A stretch of 64,000 bases of DNA from Achatina immaculata (GCA_009760885.1 CM019719.1:25785084-25849083), one strand, 5' to 3'. Shown: positions 23,938 to 36,429, counted from the stretch's first letter. The notes: generated by a model from the sequence alone, not told the origin. Numbers and translations are program-made.

Positions 23938-24085
23938 CCAGTAACAGGCTCTTCTTGAGCAGCGGAGCAAGGAATCCACAACAGTGGAGTCAGCTAAAGA
24001 AGCGGTGGACCTTTTCCTGCCTTTCAGCTTCACCCTAGTTCTGAAACGATACTTTATGCTTCAACACTTTCAACACAATTCCACA
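23935..24085. mobile_element. SINE-like repeat, decayed partial copy
   Basis: Same orientation as 9768-10100: GCCAGTAACAGGCTC, AGTGGAGTCAGCTAAAGAAG, CTTTTCCTGCCTTTCAGCT and TATGCTTCAACACTTTCAAC follow the order of that copy's right half. Confidence 0.65.
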
Positions 24086-24700
24086 GAGATAGAACAAGAA
24101 AAAAGGACAGCATTCCAGAAAATGTATGGTGCTTTATAAGCTCACAAGAACTGAATCTTCGCTACCACACACACACACACCACACACACACACCACACAC
24201 ACCCTTCACCCACTACGTCCCGACCCCTGAAGGCACCAATCCCTCCCCCCAGTGGCACACATCTTCGGCTCCCGGAGTGTATTCTCAATGCTTCATGCCC
24301 TCTCCTACACTGCATCTGCGTGGCGAGCGATCGATACATAGATCTGTGGATACTTTTCTTCGGTTTCTCGCTGTATAAAACACTGAACTGTGAATATATA
24401 AACTGTGGAGTGAAGGTAAACCGCATCGAACTTTCTGTTTTGGTATTTTTGTTGGACTTTAAAACTCCAGAATATACAAAAGTGTTTGTTCTCTTATTTG
24501 ACACAAAGTAAAGCAGGAGATGTGAGTTGTTAAAATATATCTGTGATTTAGATAAGACTATAGCTTACATCACCTTCTGTTCATCACTTGACGCTTACCA
24601 CACCTTTATGTTCATCACCTGACAATGAGATAGTGTGATGTTATAGAACATTGTATAGTGTGATTTTATAGAACATTGTACTTGTTCGGGGTATAAGCTT
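24086..24700. other. non-coding with CA tract
   Basis: CA-rich run at 24170-24200. No gene recognised. Confidence 0.4.
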
Positions 24701-24711
24701 GCTCTTCTTCT

Positions 24712-25040
24712 CGTTCGAAATGCTATAGAACTGAATATTACAGAAACGAATGCCAAGGAACTGAACATTATAGAACAGAATGTCACAGAGCTGAATACTA
24801 TAGAACCGAATGTTACACAACCGAATACTTTAGAATCAGATGCTATAGAAGTGACTATTGCTATAGGACTTCATGCTATAGGACCGGATACTGAAGCTGA
24901 ATGCCGTATGACCAAAATCTGTAGGACTTAATACTACAGGATCGAATCCTATAATAGAGAAATGCTACATAACTGAACGCTGTAGAACTGAACACTACAA
25001 GCCCGAATAAAATAGGGCCGAATGTTATATTTTGCTATAA
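24712..25040. repeat. degenerate ~21-bp tandem repeat
   Basis: About fifteen drifting copies of a GAAyGCTATAGAACTGAATA-type unit (AATGCTATAG, AATACTATAG, GAATGTTACA), a decayed minisatellite. Confidence 0.7.
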
Positions 25041-25533
25041 CCAAAAGCTTTACTCATTAGACGGTGAGTTTTAAAAAAATGTTTTACTTCGAATAATATA
25101 TACTGTGATAATATAGGCTTTCTTTAAAAACCTTTTTAAGTTGATACAACGCCTGGTTTAGTTTACAGGGAGTCACGTGGATCCTAGCCTTGTTCTTTGA
25201 TCTTATGTGACGCAACTTGTTTCCTGGCTTCGCCGCCGCGACATTAATCCGGGTCTTGACCCTCCGTGGTAGTTCTCCCAACCATGGAGTTAGATATACT
25301 CGTGCCGTTTTCTAAATCTAGCAAATAGGAAAATATTTAGGAAACAATGTACGCTGCTGGTGTTTTGTACTAGGACACTTTCTAGAATAAAATCTTCGAT
25401 GTTTTTAAAACACTTAATGGTGGTTTTACATATCTTATTTATTTAGCTTTTTTTCTATCTGTGTAAAAGATATGTTTATACTAAGAACTTACAAGTTGTG
25501 AGGGGGATGCAAACTGTGTAAATATATCATCTT
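25041..25533. other. non-coding AT-rich sequence
   Basis: Nothing recognised. Confidence 0.35.
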
Positions 25534-25711
25534 CATTATCATCATTAGGTGCCGTGCCGACTGGCGTTGGCTATTATGCTTCTCTAGAGTACACGATCCT
25601 TCATGCAGGCCATCAGCTCAGTTGGTGATCTCCTCTCACACCATCCCGTCAGACTGTCCAGTATCATTTCTCTTGGTCTTCCTCGTGATCTTCTTCCTTC
25701 TATTTTTCCTG
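25534..25711 (-). mobile_element. non-LTR retrotransposon tail (family D), second copy
   Basis: From GTGCCGTGCCGACTGGCG onward this is nearly identical to 8022-8190, with few differences in about 160 bases. It is shorter (truncated near CTTCCTTCTATTTTTCCTG) and its tail is a decayed ATG run. Confidence 0.85.
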
Positions 25712-26340
25712 TAAATATATGAACATTTTTTTTTCATTTCTTTGGCTGCACGCTATCAAAATATGAAGGGGAAGAAATTCAAATGTGTACAGTACTGCTA
25801 ACAGTTTTACGAAGCTTTGAACTATTAAAAATAAAAGGTTGGCCATATTGTTCATTTTCTAGAGTTAGTCAAGGCCCGTAACTTAGTTCTGTTTCTTCTA
25901 GTGGCAGAAACAAAATTTGATTCTGTCTACGTGAAGGTTATAAATATTGACTCTGTCAACGTGAAGCACATAAATATGTGCACTCTTGAGCACACACACA
26001 CATGTACACGTAAGCCGTGAAGCAGGCAAAGGTGTATCTAACCACAAGGAACAAACAAACAAACGAAAAACCTCAACAAAACCAGACAAACTACTTCTGT
26101 CTAGGACTGAACTTTTGGCCGTTTGACTACTGCTTCAGGTGCTCCACGCAGCTGTTAGCTCACTGACAAAAGTAGAAGCAAATTTGAAAAGGAGAGCGGA
26201 ATTAATTTGAAAAAAAAAGCACCCAGTGAAAAATTGGAACTCAGTTCGTAAAAATATGAGTAGTCTTTTTTTTTTTTTTGCTTGTTTCCTGATTTGAGCG
26301 AAACTTGTTCATAGTCATGTACTGAAGAACATGCAAAAAG
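25712..26340. other. non-coding AT-rich sequence
   Basis: A small duplicated CTGTC-ACGTGAAG unit at about 25920-25975. No gene. Confidence 0.35.
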
Positions 26341-27381
26341 TGTGACGACACAAAATGTTATAGTGGGCGTACAAAATAACCTTAGTAGTCCTGTAGAAGA
26401 GGAGCGATGTTTTAGTCACGTAGACAGTTCAGTGTTACTTGTTATGGTAGGCCAAGGCTGTGGTCACTTCTCAGTGACTCACGCAACCTTGTCTAAGAAT
26501 GGGAAGGTTTTAGTGAACTTTCGTGGTAGGAATGGAAAATCTAGGGAGATGCGACAGAATGAGATTCTTCAGTCATGGGTCCACGCCAGAGTTCAGACGG
26601 CGGCTGTTCAGCGTGGGGGAGCCTTTTGGTAAGACAGAATGTTTTCGTGGGTGGATCAGTCTTCAGTCTAGTAAGTAACTTGTGAATTGTTGTAAGAAAG
26701 AAGTATGGTTGCACAGAGCTGTGATCTCACCTGACACATTGACTCACGAGAGTAGACGTTTGTAGTGTCTGTGTATGTCATAGTTTCTGTTAGTGCAGAA
26801 GTATCGAGTATAATTTATCTTTTGTTGTGTCAGCCGCGCAGAGCTGCGCCGACCTGCACAGCGCGGGCGGTTGCTGTTGCGCAGGCCGACCGTTCTTTTG
26901 GCGAAAAAGCGCTCTCGAGTTCCGTGCGTGGGGAGACAGGCTTTCGCTCCCTTCCCGGACGGCGAGAGTTAAGGTGTTTCGATGCAGAAGCAAGTGGTTT
27001 GTCCGTCGAGCGAAGCATGTAAACGGCTAGCCAGCCAGGTTCGTGATAACGATGTAGTACGGTTTTGTCGACCGATGGTCTCGAAATTGGCCCATCTCTC
27101 GCAAAGAGTATCGGGTCTGCAGTATGTAACGTGTGTTGTTTGTGGGTGGCCAGGCTTTCTTCTCCGCTCGTTAGAGCAGAGAGAGCCGCCCCCGCCGGTT
27201 AAAGGAAATGAAACGCCGCCGGGGTCGAAAGGGATCCGTCGCTGTTGGCGAGATCTTCAGCTGCCGTGCGTGGAGCGGTGCTCTTCCCGGCCAATGAAGA
27301 AATTTGCAAATGAGGTTGCCGCGCAGCATCACTGCGGAAAAGGTGGTTGAAAGGATAAAGCGAAGCAAACAGTCAAATCAC

Positions 27382-27935
27382 GGCACCTCTGGTCTGGAGG
27401 TCGGCCACGTCCTGAGTGCAGTCATATCGGGTGAAATGCATGAACCGGCTTGTCCCAGAGGTTAAGTCACTGCTGGCTTGACTCTTCAAATGCCGCGCGT
27501 GGAGTGAAGCTCCTCCCGGTTAAGGAAGTAAATGCGGAAATAAAGGTTGCTGTGCGGCGCCGATGGGAAAAGGTGGTGGAAAGTGAAGTTTAACCTGGTA
27601 TGTCTAGTAGTATCGCTACGAGAGCTATACCATGGCGCCTCTGCTCTAGAGGCCGCCTACGTCCGAAATACACCTACACTGGTGAAATATGCCTAAACCG
27701 GCACACACCAGGGGTGGAACTCGATGGCTAGACATGTCATGCCACCTCCGCTCTAGAGGTCGGTAACGCCTGATAAACACCCATACTGGTGATTTTTGCC
27801 TAAACCGGCTCATACCAGGGGTGAATCTTGAAGGCTATGAATGTCACAGTACCTCTGCCCTAGAGGTCGGTCCCGTCCCAAACACGCCCATACTGGGAAA
27901 TGCCTAAACCGGCTCAACCCAGGGGTAGAAGTCAC
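27382..27935. repeat. ~108-bp imperfect tandem monomers
   Basis: Copies start near 27382, 27632, 27742 and 27850. Each has CCTCTGCTCTAGAGG (a perfect 5-bp stem), then a CATACTGGTG segment and GCCTAAACCGGCTCATACCA. The first is separated by the duplicated 235-bp unit. Confidence 0.8.
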
Positions 27936-28055
27936 TAGTGGCGAGGATTCGTCCTCCTGGACAAAAGCTCCATCCTGGTCACAACTAGGAAAGGTAGCGG
28001 CCACGACCGCAAAATGCTGAAGTCGGAGACACTGGACCAGGGAAGTCTAGATAGG

Positions 28056-28310
28056 CAACCACCTCTCACCTGGCGGGGATGTCTGCGTATCCTAATCACG
28101 CTGAGGTTTTCCAGTGAGAAAGTCCAACCCTGGACTGGATGGGCAACCACCTCTCACCCGGCGGTGATACACGGGTATCTCAAAACACGTCGAGGTTTTC
28201 CGGTGAGAAAGTCCAACTCTGGCCTGGGTGGGCTAACGCCTCTCACCCAGTGGGGATGCACTGATATTCCAAACACGTCGAGGTCTTCCGGTGAGAAAGT
28301 CCAACCCTAG
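28056..28310. repeat. ~88-bp tandem monomers
   Basis: Three copies at 88-89 bp spacing with CAACCACCTCTCACC, then CACGTCGAGGTTTTCCGGTG and AGAAAGTCCAACCCTGG. Confidence 0.85.
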
Positions 28311-28855
28311 ACCAAACTGGTGCAATGAAAACCACGGTGTCACGCAATCCCGCTTCCGAGACCCACCAAGAATACAGGCTAAAGCACTGTGATACTCTGA
28401 ACCCCTTGTGGTCCTTTCGTGGAACTCGTGTGGTCTATTTTGGACCACACAGGGGACCACGGGACCTAACGAGGACCACATGCGTGAATTCAGTAGGTTC
28501 ACAGTGCGATTTTTGGTGGTAGAAGTGAACGAAGAAGAAGAAGAAGAATCTTTTGTTGTAGATGTAACTTGCAGCCTAGTGAAGCTAGAGTACAGATAAA
28601 TGAAGAAGTCGTAAAATCGAGAGAAAAGAGAAAATGTAGCATAAATAAACAAATGGAAGAGACATGAAGTCGAGAAAATATGTACAATGATATAATTACA
28701 CAGAAGAACACATAAAGTCGAGAAGTTATGTGCACAAGTACAAAACAGATAAGTGTACGATTTATGAGATGTATGTGATTATGCGTATGTGATGTGTATT
28801 GTTCATATGAATCTAGTACGTTTAGTGGAAAGATCTCTTACTGTGAGTGTTGAAT

Positions 28856-28887
28856 ATATATATATATATTTTTTTTTAACGTGAAGA

Positions 28888-28946
<59 letters not shown>
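28856..28946. repeat. (TA)n and (TC)n microsatellites
   Basis: Short TA run followed, after T9, by about 56 bases of TC. Confidence 0.95.
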
Positions 28947-28948
<2 letters not shown>

Positions 28949-29159
28949 CGTAAGAATAATCATGATCCGTTACGTAGTTTATTGTTTCGAGTGTATGAAA
29001 TGTTTTACAGACTTATGAATAACCCTGTGTTTTTTGCTTTGCTTTGTTATACATAGCGTGAACCATGTTTTGGTTTATAGTTGAAACAGTTTAACACTAT
29101 TTTTCAAATGGACCACTCTGTCAATGGGTGGTGATCTTAACGGGAGAGAAAGCCATGCC

Positions 29160-29610
29160 TTGTGGGGTAAGGGAACCAAATGATGAGGATAATGGAACCA
29201 AATAAAGGGAATGTGGGAACGAAATGATGAGGATAATGGTACCAAATGAAGGGAATATGGGAAAAAATGATGAGGATAATGGTACCAAATGAAGGGAATA
29301 TGGGAACGGGAACCAAATGATGAGGATAAGGGAGCTAAATGATGGAGATAAAGGAATCAAATGATGGCGGCATATGAAGCAAATGATGAGGTAAGAGAAC
29401 CAAATGATGAGGATAATGGAAATAAATGATGGGAATATGGGAACCAAATGATAAGGTAAGGGAACGTAATCATGTGGCCAGTGGAATCAAATGATGAGAA
29501 TATGGGAACCAGATGATGGGAGTATAGGAACCAAATGATGGGAGTATGAGAACCAAATGATGGGAGTAATGGAACCAAATGATGGGAGCATGCTACCCAC
29601 ACGATGTGAA
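29160..29610. repeat. degenerate ~24-bp minisatellite
   Basis: About eighteen copies of GGAACCAAATGATGAGGATA-type units with GGGAATATG and GGGAGTATG variants and variable length. Confidence 0.9.
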
Positions 29611-30010
29611 TATGAGAATCAGTCACTGAACAATATTAAAAATAACAAAAAATTTTGCCAGATTATAATTTCTTTCCAGCTGTTCTGTTCCTAACTATCC
29701 AAATAATGTACGACTTGTACAACCAGGCTATTGATAACTTTTGAAATCGTAGTAATATCTAATAGGATTAGTAATGATGGCCATCTGAAGTCTGTCAAAA
29801 GGATAAGGAGAAGTTTAAGCAATCCGCTGGGAGGAAAGGGTGGGGGGGGGATCTGTAATCGTACAAGGTGTAAGAAAACCGACCTAGGAACACTATGACA
29901 GAGAACAGACAGACAAAACATTTTTAATCTGAAAAAAAAATCTTTGCAAAAAAAGATGGACAACGTTTCGACAGAATGATTAATTCTTTCAGAAAACACG
30001 TCCTTGCGTC
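29611..30010. other. non-coding sequence
   Basis: Nothing recognised; A runs at 29931 and 29949. Confidence 0.35.
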
Positions 30011-30029
30011 TATGGAAAAGTGAGAGTTG

Positions 30030-30530
30030 TCTGAGAGTGTTTGTTTGTAAGAGCTGTTTGAGCGTGTTTGTTTGTAAGAGTTGTTCTAGCGTGTTTGTTT
30101 GTAAGAGTTGTTCGAGCGTGTTTGTTTGTAAGAGTTGTCTGAGCGTGTTTGTTTGTAAGAGTTGTTCGAGCGTGTTTGTTTGTAAGAGTTGTCTGAGCGT
30201 GTTTGTTTGTAAGAGTTGTTCGAGCGTGTTTGTTTGTAAGAGTTGTTCGAGCGTGCTTGTTTGTAAGAGTTGTTCGAGCGTGTTTGTTTGTAAGAACTGT
30301 TTCAGCGTGTTTGTTTGTAAGAGCTGTTTGAGTGTGTTTGTTTGTAAGAGTTGTTCGAGCGTGTTTGTTTGTAAGAGTTGTTCGAGCGTGTTTGTTTGTA
30401 AGAACTGTTTCAGCGTGTTTGTTTGTAAGAGCTGTTTGAGTGTGTTTGTTTGTAAGAGCTGTTTGAGTGTGTTTGTTTGTAAGAGCTGTTTGAGCGTGTT
30501 TGTTTGTAAGAGCTGTTTGAGTGTGTGCTT
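30030..30530. repeat. 27-bp minisatellite
   Basis: About nineteen copies of GAGCGTGTTTGTTTGTAAGA plus GTTGTTC. Because 27 is a multiple of three, a 182-residue frame of SCSSVFVCK repeats runs through the array; no flanking gene structure supports it as a protein. TTGTTC, TTGTCT and CTGTTT subtypes recur in clusters. Confidence 0.95.
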
Positions 30531-32560
30531 GTTTGTCTATGTTAGTGTATGAAAGTTTGCCTATGTTAGTGTATGAAATAAATGTTTGGTATTGTTTTAG
30601 TCTGGAACGATTTCTTCGCTACCGCGTATTATAGATCTCTGCAGCTGAGGCCGTTTAGAGACAGGTCGGGCTTCTATCCTGCCCACATCAGAACTGTTGC
30701 GGGAAAGTTATAATGTTTTGTTTTGTTTTGTTTTCCTCAGTGCTATCTCTAGCAGGGGGAAAAAAGAAGAAAAAAAAACAGGGCAGGCGGACCCCTTCCA
30801 CAACCTGGGCCGCAACCCCGACTCTCCTACTCTAGTCAGGCCTGTTTTAAAATGTCTAGTGGCACGCATTAATTCAGATTAGGCTTGATCCATGGGTGGC
30901 TTTCTTTAACTTCGTGAGCGGATAGAAGAAGCAGCATTTTTAATTCGGCTCCACCACCTTAGAGGACAAGTGGATGCACACACCCAGCTTAAACACGGCA
31001 GCGTGGAGCACAACGAGGCACAGATAAGAGCAGTGGCAGAAGCGACGTACTGGCACAAACTCTGAGAAATGATAACTGTCGAGAAAAACAGATCGAACGT
31101 GTGAGAAAATAATCCCATCTTGGGCCCGATGATTAAGCGGGTTGAGTCATAATGACGCTGTGCATTTCGCCTCCAGTCTTGTCTTGAAGGAAACTGGGTG
31201 GGTGAGTTGTGGGGGGGGGGGGGGCCCTTCGCAGCCATTGATCGCACACATCCTCAGAATTAGCAGCTCTAGTTATCATCCTTATAATGCCATCTGTACT
31301 CGCTGTATTGCAGTTGTTTTTGCACGCTGTTTTGCGGATGATAGAATCATCTTTATTACGCTGTTTTGCGGACGATGGAATCATCTTTATTACTACGATA
31401 CAGTGAGGATGCAAGGCGATAGCTCTGTTATGAAAACATCTGCGATACTGCTAGCCAGCGTAACAATTGTTTGTTTTCGTTGAGTTTCAGAACTGTGATC
31501 TCTGTGTGTGTGGAAAGCGAACGCTGAACTATGTACACACCAGATCTTGCCTGAACTGGCCCAAGTGTCTGCTCAAGCTGTGACGATTCTAATGGGTCGT
31601 ATAGATTTCTGGCTCTCCTTGGACGACCTGCACGCAGGCGACGGTAAGTTTGTTCTCACTCACTCACTCACTCACTCACTCACTCACTCACTCACTTTTC
31701 TGTTTTCTTCTTCCACTCAGTTATCGCCATTTATCAAGAGACTCTCAAAGACAAACTCTATCAGTGATGTTTTTTTTTTCCTTTTCTTTTTTTTTTTAAA
31801 CATCAATCTCCCAATAAACTCTAGAACTTTTTCAAAGATAATTCACAGTTTTCATTAATTCACCTCATAAATCATTCATTTTGTTTTCGCTCATTGTGAA
31901 CTCAAACTTAAAAACCGCGTTTACAAGGAATTATTTTACGAGAATATCCGATTTCTTTTAATACACCAACAAAAATGTGTACAATGTACAGCATGCCCGG
32001 ATGCACTTAGGCAAGATCTTTTTTGGATCTTCTGACACAGAAACTCATGCAATGTTTTATGTTGTTTTTTTTTCCACGAGTCATGAAAATCTTTAGTCAT
32101 ATGTTGGGATTTGAGCCTGTTGAGTGGGTGAATTTCCGAAATTGCAACCCCAACACCCCCCCCCCCCACTCCGCCGTACAATCCCACCTCCTGTCATTCA
32201 GTAATTCACTCATGCATTCATCTCATTTCATAATTCAATATTCAACCCACTCTCTTACATTCTGACTCACTTGCGAACTAAATCGTATTCACTTTTTATT
32301 CACCTCACAACCCTACTCGCTTACTTCATCTTCTCGCATCCCCATAAATTCCTACAATTGCTTTGTCGTCTAGTAACTAGAGATTTCTAATATGATCATT
32401 ACTCATCGCTTCACTGAAATGTATAGCTCAGTGAATCATCCACTTTATAACTCACTCGTGAAATCGCATCAAAACTCATTCGTTTATCTCATGATATAAC
32501 TCTCCACACTCACCCCTTCCACTGTTAACAACACCAGTCATTCATTCACATCAGTTTATA
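30531..32560. other. non-coding, low-copy
   Basis: No gene. Contains a 14-G run (31211-31224), (CTCA)n at 31659-31695, and a 12-C run at 32156-32167. ATTCA/TCACTCA-rich sequence from 32170 grades into the array at 32585. Confidence 0.45.
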
Positions 32561-32570
32561 ATTCACTCAT

Positions 32571-32815
32571 CCGCTACATTTCTAATTCATCCACTAATTT
32601 TCTAACTCATCCACTGCTTTTCTAATTCATCCACTACTTTTCTAATTCATCCACTAATTTTCTAACTCATCCACTGCTTTTCTAATTCATCCACTACTTT
32701 TCTAATTCATCCACTAATTTTCTAACTCATCCACTGCTTTTCTAATTCATCCACTACTTTCCTAATTCATCCTCTAATTTTCTAACTCATCCACTACTTT
32801 TCTTAATTCATCCAC
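32571..32815. repeat. 20-bp minisatellite with 60-bp higher-order unit
   Basis: Twelve or so 20-bp units: CCACTAATTTTCTAACTCAT, CCACTGCTTTTCTAATTCAT, CCACTACTTTTCTAATTCAT in that order, repeated as a 60-bp trimer about four times. Confidence 0.95.
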
Positions 32816-33850
32816 ATATGTTCATTCCATGTACTGACGACATTACATTGATCCACTATGTTGACCGAATAACCTAGGCCACGACAGCGTACCCCCTACA
32901 CCCCCCACCCCTGGAGAAATCGGCCTAGTTAAGAGCATTAAGTCAACAGTGCTCTCAAATCAATTCACTCTGCCGCCACACTCAGAAAAATTCCCTACAT
33001 TTATAAAACTCATTCACGCCAGTCTTCAATCCAGCCACTCGACCGGCTTGCCCATTCACTCGCTCTTTCGCTAGGTAATTTCGCCGTTTTCGTCTTCCTT
33101 TCTTTCTCTCTGACCCCCCCCCCCCCTCCTTTCTTGTGCCTCTTGTAGTTAATGCCAACGAATTATTTTAAAGGAGAAAATCGTAGATGGCAAAGAAAAG
33201 GCGACTACAAAGATTACTCTAGGCCGCGCCGCAGAGATGTGGCTTCTTAGAAGAATGCTAAACGTATCATGAACAGCTACGATGATAAACGTGGAATGTC
33301 TAACAAAATCCAGTTTAAAAACAAACAAACGAACAAACAAACAAACGACTTATTTACAACCCTCAGAGAAATTCAACAGTCGCTGGAAAAATGGACGGGA
33401 AGAGGAGAAGTTTGAAAGCTTAACAGAAAAATATGAAGGGGGGAAACAGAGGAAGGCCAAGAGAGAAGATCATGAACATTCTGACTGCGTTGTGTAACAG
33501 AAACTCACGAACGGAGCTCATGGGGAAAATCAAGGATCGAAATCTGTAGAGAAGTATGTCCGACACCTTCTACTGGCAAAGCACATCACAATGAAGACAA
33601 AAAGGGCATTGATGTATGAATGCTTACAAATATAATATATATAAGACATTTTTAAGACAACCAAAGAAATGTATACAAAAACGTATAAATGAGTACAAGG
33701 ATAATATATATGGACATATACAATTTTTTTTTCATCCTATAAAGACGCATGAACGGTTCCAAGGATAATATAATACGGAAATTTAGTTTAAAAAACAGTC
33801 AAGAAATTCCTATAAAGATTGATAACTCACTTAATTGTCACAGATACAAT
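32816..33850. other. non-coding sequence
   Basis: No gene; 13-C run at 33114-33126; a scrap at 33372-33530 that reads GREEEKFESLTEKYEGG resembles a decayed retroelement C-terminus (GKQRKAKREDHEH), but the support is poor. Confidence 0.4.
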
Positions 33851-34012
33851 TTATCTCCATCTTCTTCAGCTCACCCTATCATTTAACCCCCTCTTCTTCA
33901 GCTCACCCTATCATTTAACCCCCTCTTATTCAGCTTACCCTATCATTTGACTCCCTCTTATTCAGCTCACCCTATCATTTGACTCCCTCTTCTTCAGCTC
34001 ACCCTGTCTAAG
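33850..34012. repeat. 34-bp minisatellite
   Basis: Four to five copies of CTCTTCTTCAGCTCACCCTA then TCATTTAACCCC. Confidence 0.9.
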
Positions 34013-34143
34013 CTAAATCCTTGAACCAATAACGGGCTTACACATGCTCACGGACTCCCATGTGCTACCCTTCATTGACTCCCATGTGCTACCCTTCACT
34101 GGCTCCTATATGCTACTACACACTGATTTTCATGAGCACTCAC

Positions 34144-34855
34144 CAACTCCATGTCCTACCACTCACCGACTCCCAAGTGTTATTACTCACCGACTCCCAA
34201 GTGTTATTACTCACCTACTCCCAAGTGTTATCACTCACCTACTCCCAAGTGTTACCACTCACCTACTCCCAAGTGTTATCACTCACCTACTCCCAAGTGT
34301 TATCACCCACCTACTCCCAAGTGTTACCACTCACCGACTCCCAAGTGTTATCACTCACCTACTCCCAAGTGTTATCACCCACCTACTCCCAAGTGTTATC
34401 ACTCACCTACTCCCAAGTGTTATCACTCACCGACTCCCAAGTGTTATCACTCACCTACTCCCAAGTGTTATCACTCACCGACTCCCAAGTGTTATCACCC
34501 ACCGACTCCCAAGTGTTACCACTCACCGACTCCCAAGTGTTATCACTCACCTACTCCCAAGTGTTATCACTCACCGACTCCCAAGTGTTATCACCCACCG
34601 ACTCCCAAGTGTTATCACTCACCTACTCCCAAGTGTTATCACTCACAGACTCCCAAGTGTTATCACTCACCGACTCCCAAGTGTTACCACTCACCTACTC
34701 CCAAGTGTTACCACTCACCGACTCCCAAGTGTTACCCCTCACCTACTCCCAAGTGTTACCACTCACCGACTCCCAAGTGTTACCACTCACCGACTCCCAA
34801 GTGTTACCACTCACCGACTCCCAAGTGTTACCACTCACCGACTCCCATATGCTAT
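34144..34855. repeat. 24-bp minisatellite, ~30 copies
   Basis: Unit TATCACTCACCTACTCCCAA plus GTGT, with point variants (TAC/GAC, TATCAC/TACCAC, CTCACC/CCCACC). The array has no stop in any + frame, hence three overlapping long ORFs, which are artefacts. Confidence 0.97.
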
Positions 34856-34973
34856 ACAAATCACTGTCTCGCATATTTTCCCACTAAGAATAAACCGTTA
34901 ACGTAGAAGTCCCCATCATTTTGTGCTTAAAACAGCGACTTTTCTATTCAACATTACGTTATATTTACTTGTG

Positions 34974-34975
<2 letters not shown>

Positions 34976-35026
<51 letters not shown>
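34976..35026. repeat. (AT)n microsatellite
   Basis: About 50 bases of AT immediately before the retroelement tail at 35026. Confidence 0.95.
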
Positions 35027-35353
35027 TACAAGAGCTTAATATTGAAGAAGCTTAATATATCTATACTACAAGAGCTTAATATTGAAGAACACTGGCTAGT
35101 AAAGAGGATTAAAGAGAGAAAACTTAAATATTTTGGACACATTAAACGTCATGATAATTTAGAGAAGACCTTATTGGAAGGGTACATAATGGGAAGAAGA
35201 AAAAGAGGAAGACCAAAACGAAGATGGCTGCAAGAAATCGTTGACGATCTGCAAATGGACGCAGCAGCAGCAGGCCATCTTGCTCACAACCGAGAGGCCT
35301 ACAGGAGTGCTGTTTGGGAGGCAAAGTTCCGCAAGGGACGTGCAAATGAATGA
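35026..35353 (+). mobile_element. non-LTR retrotransposon tail (family A), youngest + copy
   Basis: Open frame from 35042 to TGA at 35351-35353: KERKLKYFGHIKRHDNLEKT, LLEGYIMGRRKRGRPKRRW and FRKGRANE, then (AATG)n. The last ~85 codons are intact and differ little from 11760-12025. A 45-bp local duplication (TACTACAAGAGCTTAATATT at 35026 and 35065) marks its 5' edge. Confidence 0.9.
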
Positions 35354-35359
35354 ATGAAT

Positions 35360-35402
35360 GTGGAAGAAGAAGAAGAAGAAGAAGAAGAAGAAGAAGAAGA
35401 AT
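35360..35402. repeat. (GAA)n microsatellite
   Basis: About 14 GAA units just after the family A tail. Confidence 0.95.
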
Positions 35403-35721
35403 TACTTTGGTGCATTAACCTCTGAGACATAAAATATCACCTGAAAACTGCGTTATTAACATCACTGACAAAACTTAACTGTCGTTGGCATACTTTTATG
35501 CAACATCTTGTCGCAATTACGTATATTTACGAGACTCATCTCCATGATTACCATAGTAACACGTAAATAAAAAGGTAGACAGACGTAGTGGGTACACGGT
35601 TGTTAGACAGGGGTCTCTATAAATGGATCGATAAATAGGTTAGACAGATGAAGCAGACAGAAAATGAAGCATATGTTTAAACAGGCGGGCTGATAGAATA
35701 AAGGAAAGGATGATAGGCTGT

Positions 35722-35862
35722 TTCACAGACACCCAGATATATAGACATACAAGCTGTTTCACAGACACCCAGATATACAGACTACAAGCTGTTTCACAGA
35801 CACCCAGATATATAGACATACAAGCTGTTTCACAATCACCCAGATATATAGGCATACAAGCA
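35722..35862. repeat. ~36-bp minisatellite
   Basis: Four copies of CTGTTTCACAGACACCCAGA then TATATAGACATACAAG. Confidence 0.95.
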
Positions 35863-35937
35863 CATAGAAAGACAGGCCGACGAATGGAAGGATAGACGGA
35901 CGGATAGACAAACGGGCAGGTAGGCAGACATACTCGC

Positions 35938-35938
35938 T

Positions 35939-35992
<54 letters not shown>

Positions 35993-36018
35993 TAGATAGA
36001 TAGATAGATAGATAGATA
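35938..36018. repeat. (CAGA)n-(TAGA)n microsatellite
   Basis: About 13 CAGA then 7 TAGA units. Confidence 0.95.
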
Positions 36019-36429
36019 AGGGTGAAGAACTGGCTACGCAGGCACTTCAGACACTCTGTCCTTAATCACCAATCTTGCATTCACATCAACATTCTATTCA
36101 GTACAAGTACACTAATTACACGAAAAAAGTATAAAAAAATATAAAATAATTCACTGTTTTAAGATATACATTTTCGATGCAGTTTTTGTCAAATCGTATC
36201 CTTTCAGACTCATTAAAATAATTTGAGACAGATATAGACAGTTCTGTGGTGACTGTACTAACCGAGTAAACTGAACTACAAGGATATTTGGAATTCATCC
36301 AATAACAGATTTTGTTTTCACCATCCCCAAGGAATGGAAATAACCGGCAAAAGACCGTTCCACATGGAGTGCGATTCTGCTCTGGAGTGATAGACCATAT
36401 GAGGAGCAAACGACGATCAAAACTGAAGG

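Larger units (their letters stand above)
26342..28555 (+). other. GC/CpG-rich block of unknown nature with two nested monomer arrays
   Basis: Base composition changes sharply: the stretch from about 26830 is rich in CG dinucleotides, unlike the AT-rich flanks. Inside are a ~235-bp duplicated unit (27250-27362 and 27478-27590), about four ~108-bp monomers with CCTCTGCTCTAGAGG hairpins (27382-27935), and three ~88-bp monomers (28056-28310). The right edge has GTGGTCC/GGACCAC inverted pairs (28409-28482) and a (GAA)n tract at 28530-28548, which could be a 3' tail on +. Frames are short; the 96-residue one at 26342-26632 is unrecognised. Candidates are a retroelement 5' or 3' UTR, a non-autonomous retroelement, or a CpG-rich promoter and non-coding RNA. 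Confidence 0.5.

Noticed and set aside
26342..26632. 96-residue protein at the edge of the CpG-rich block
   Set aside because: Not recognised; a GTAAGA follows its end, but no partner exon was found. Left inside the block description.
30004..30552. 182-residue Cys-Val repeat protein
   Set aside because: A 27-bp minisatellite read in frame; no start context, signal peptide or splice structure of its own.
34044..34906. Three overlapping frames of 250-285 residues
   Set aside because: 24-bp array without stops in any + frame; three frames open at once shows it is compositional.
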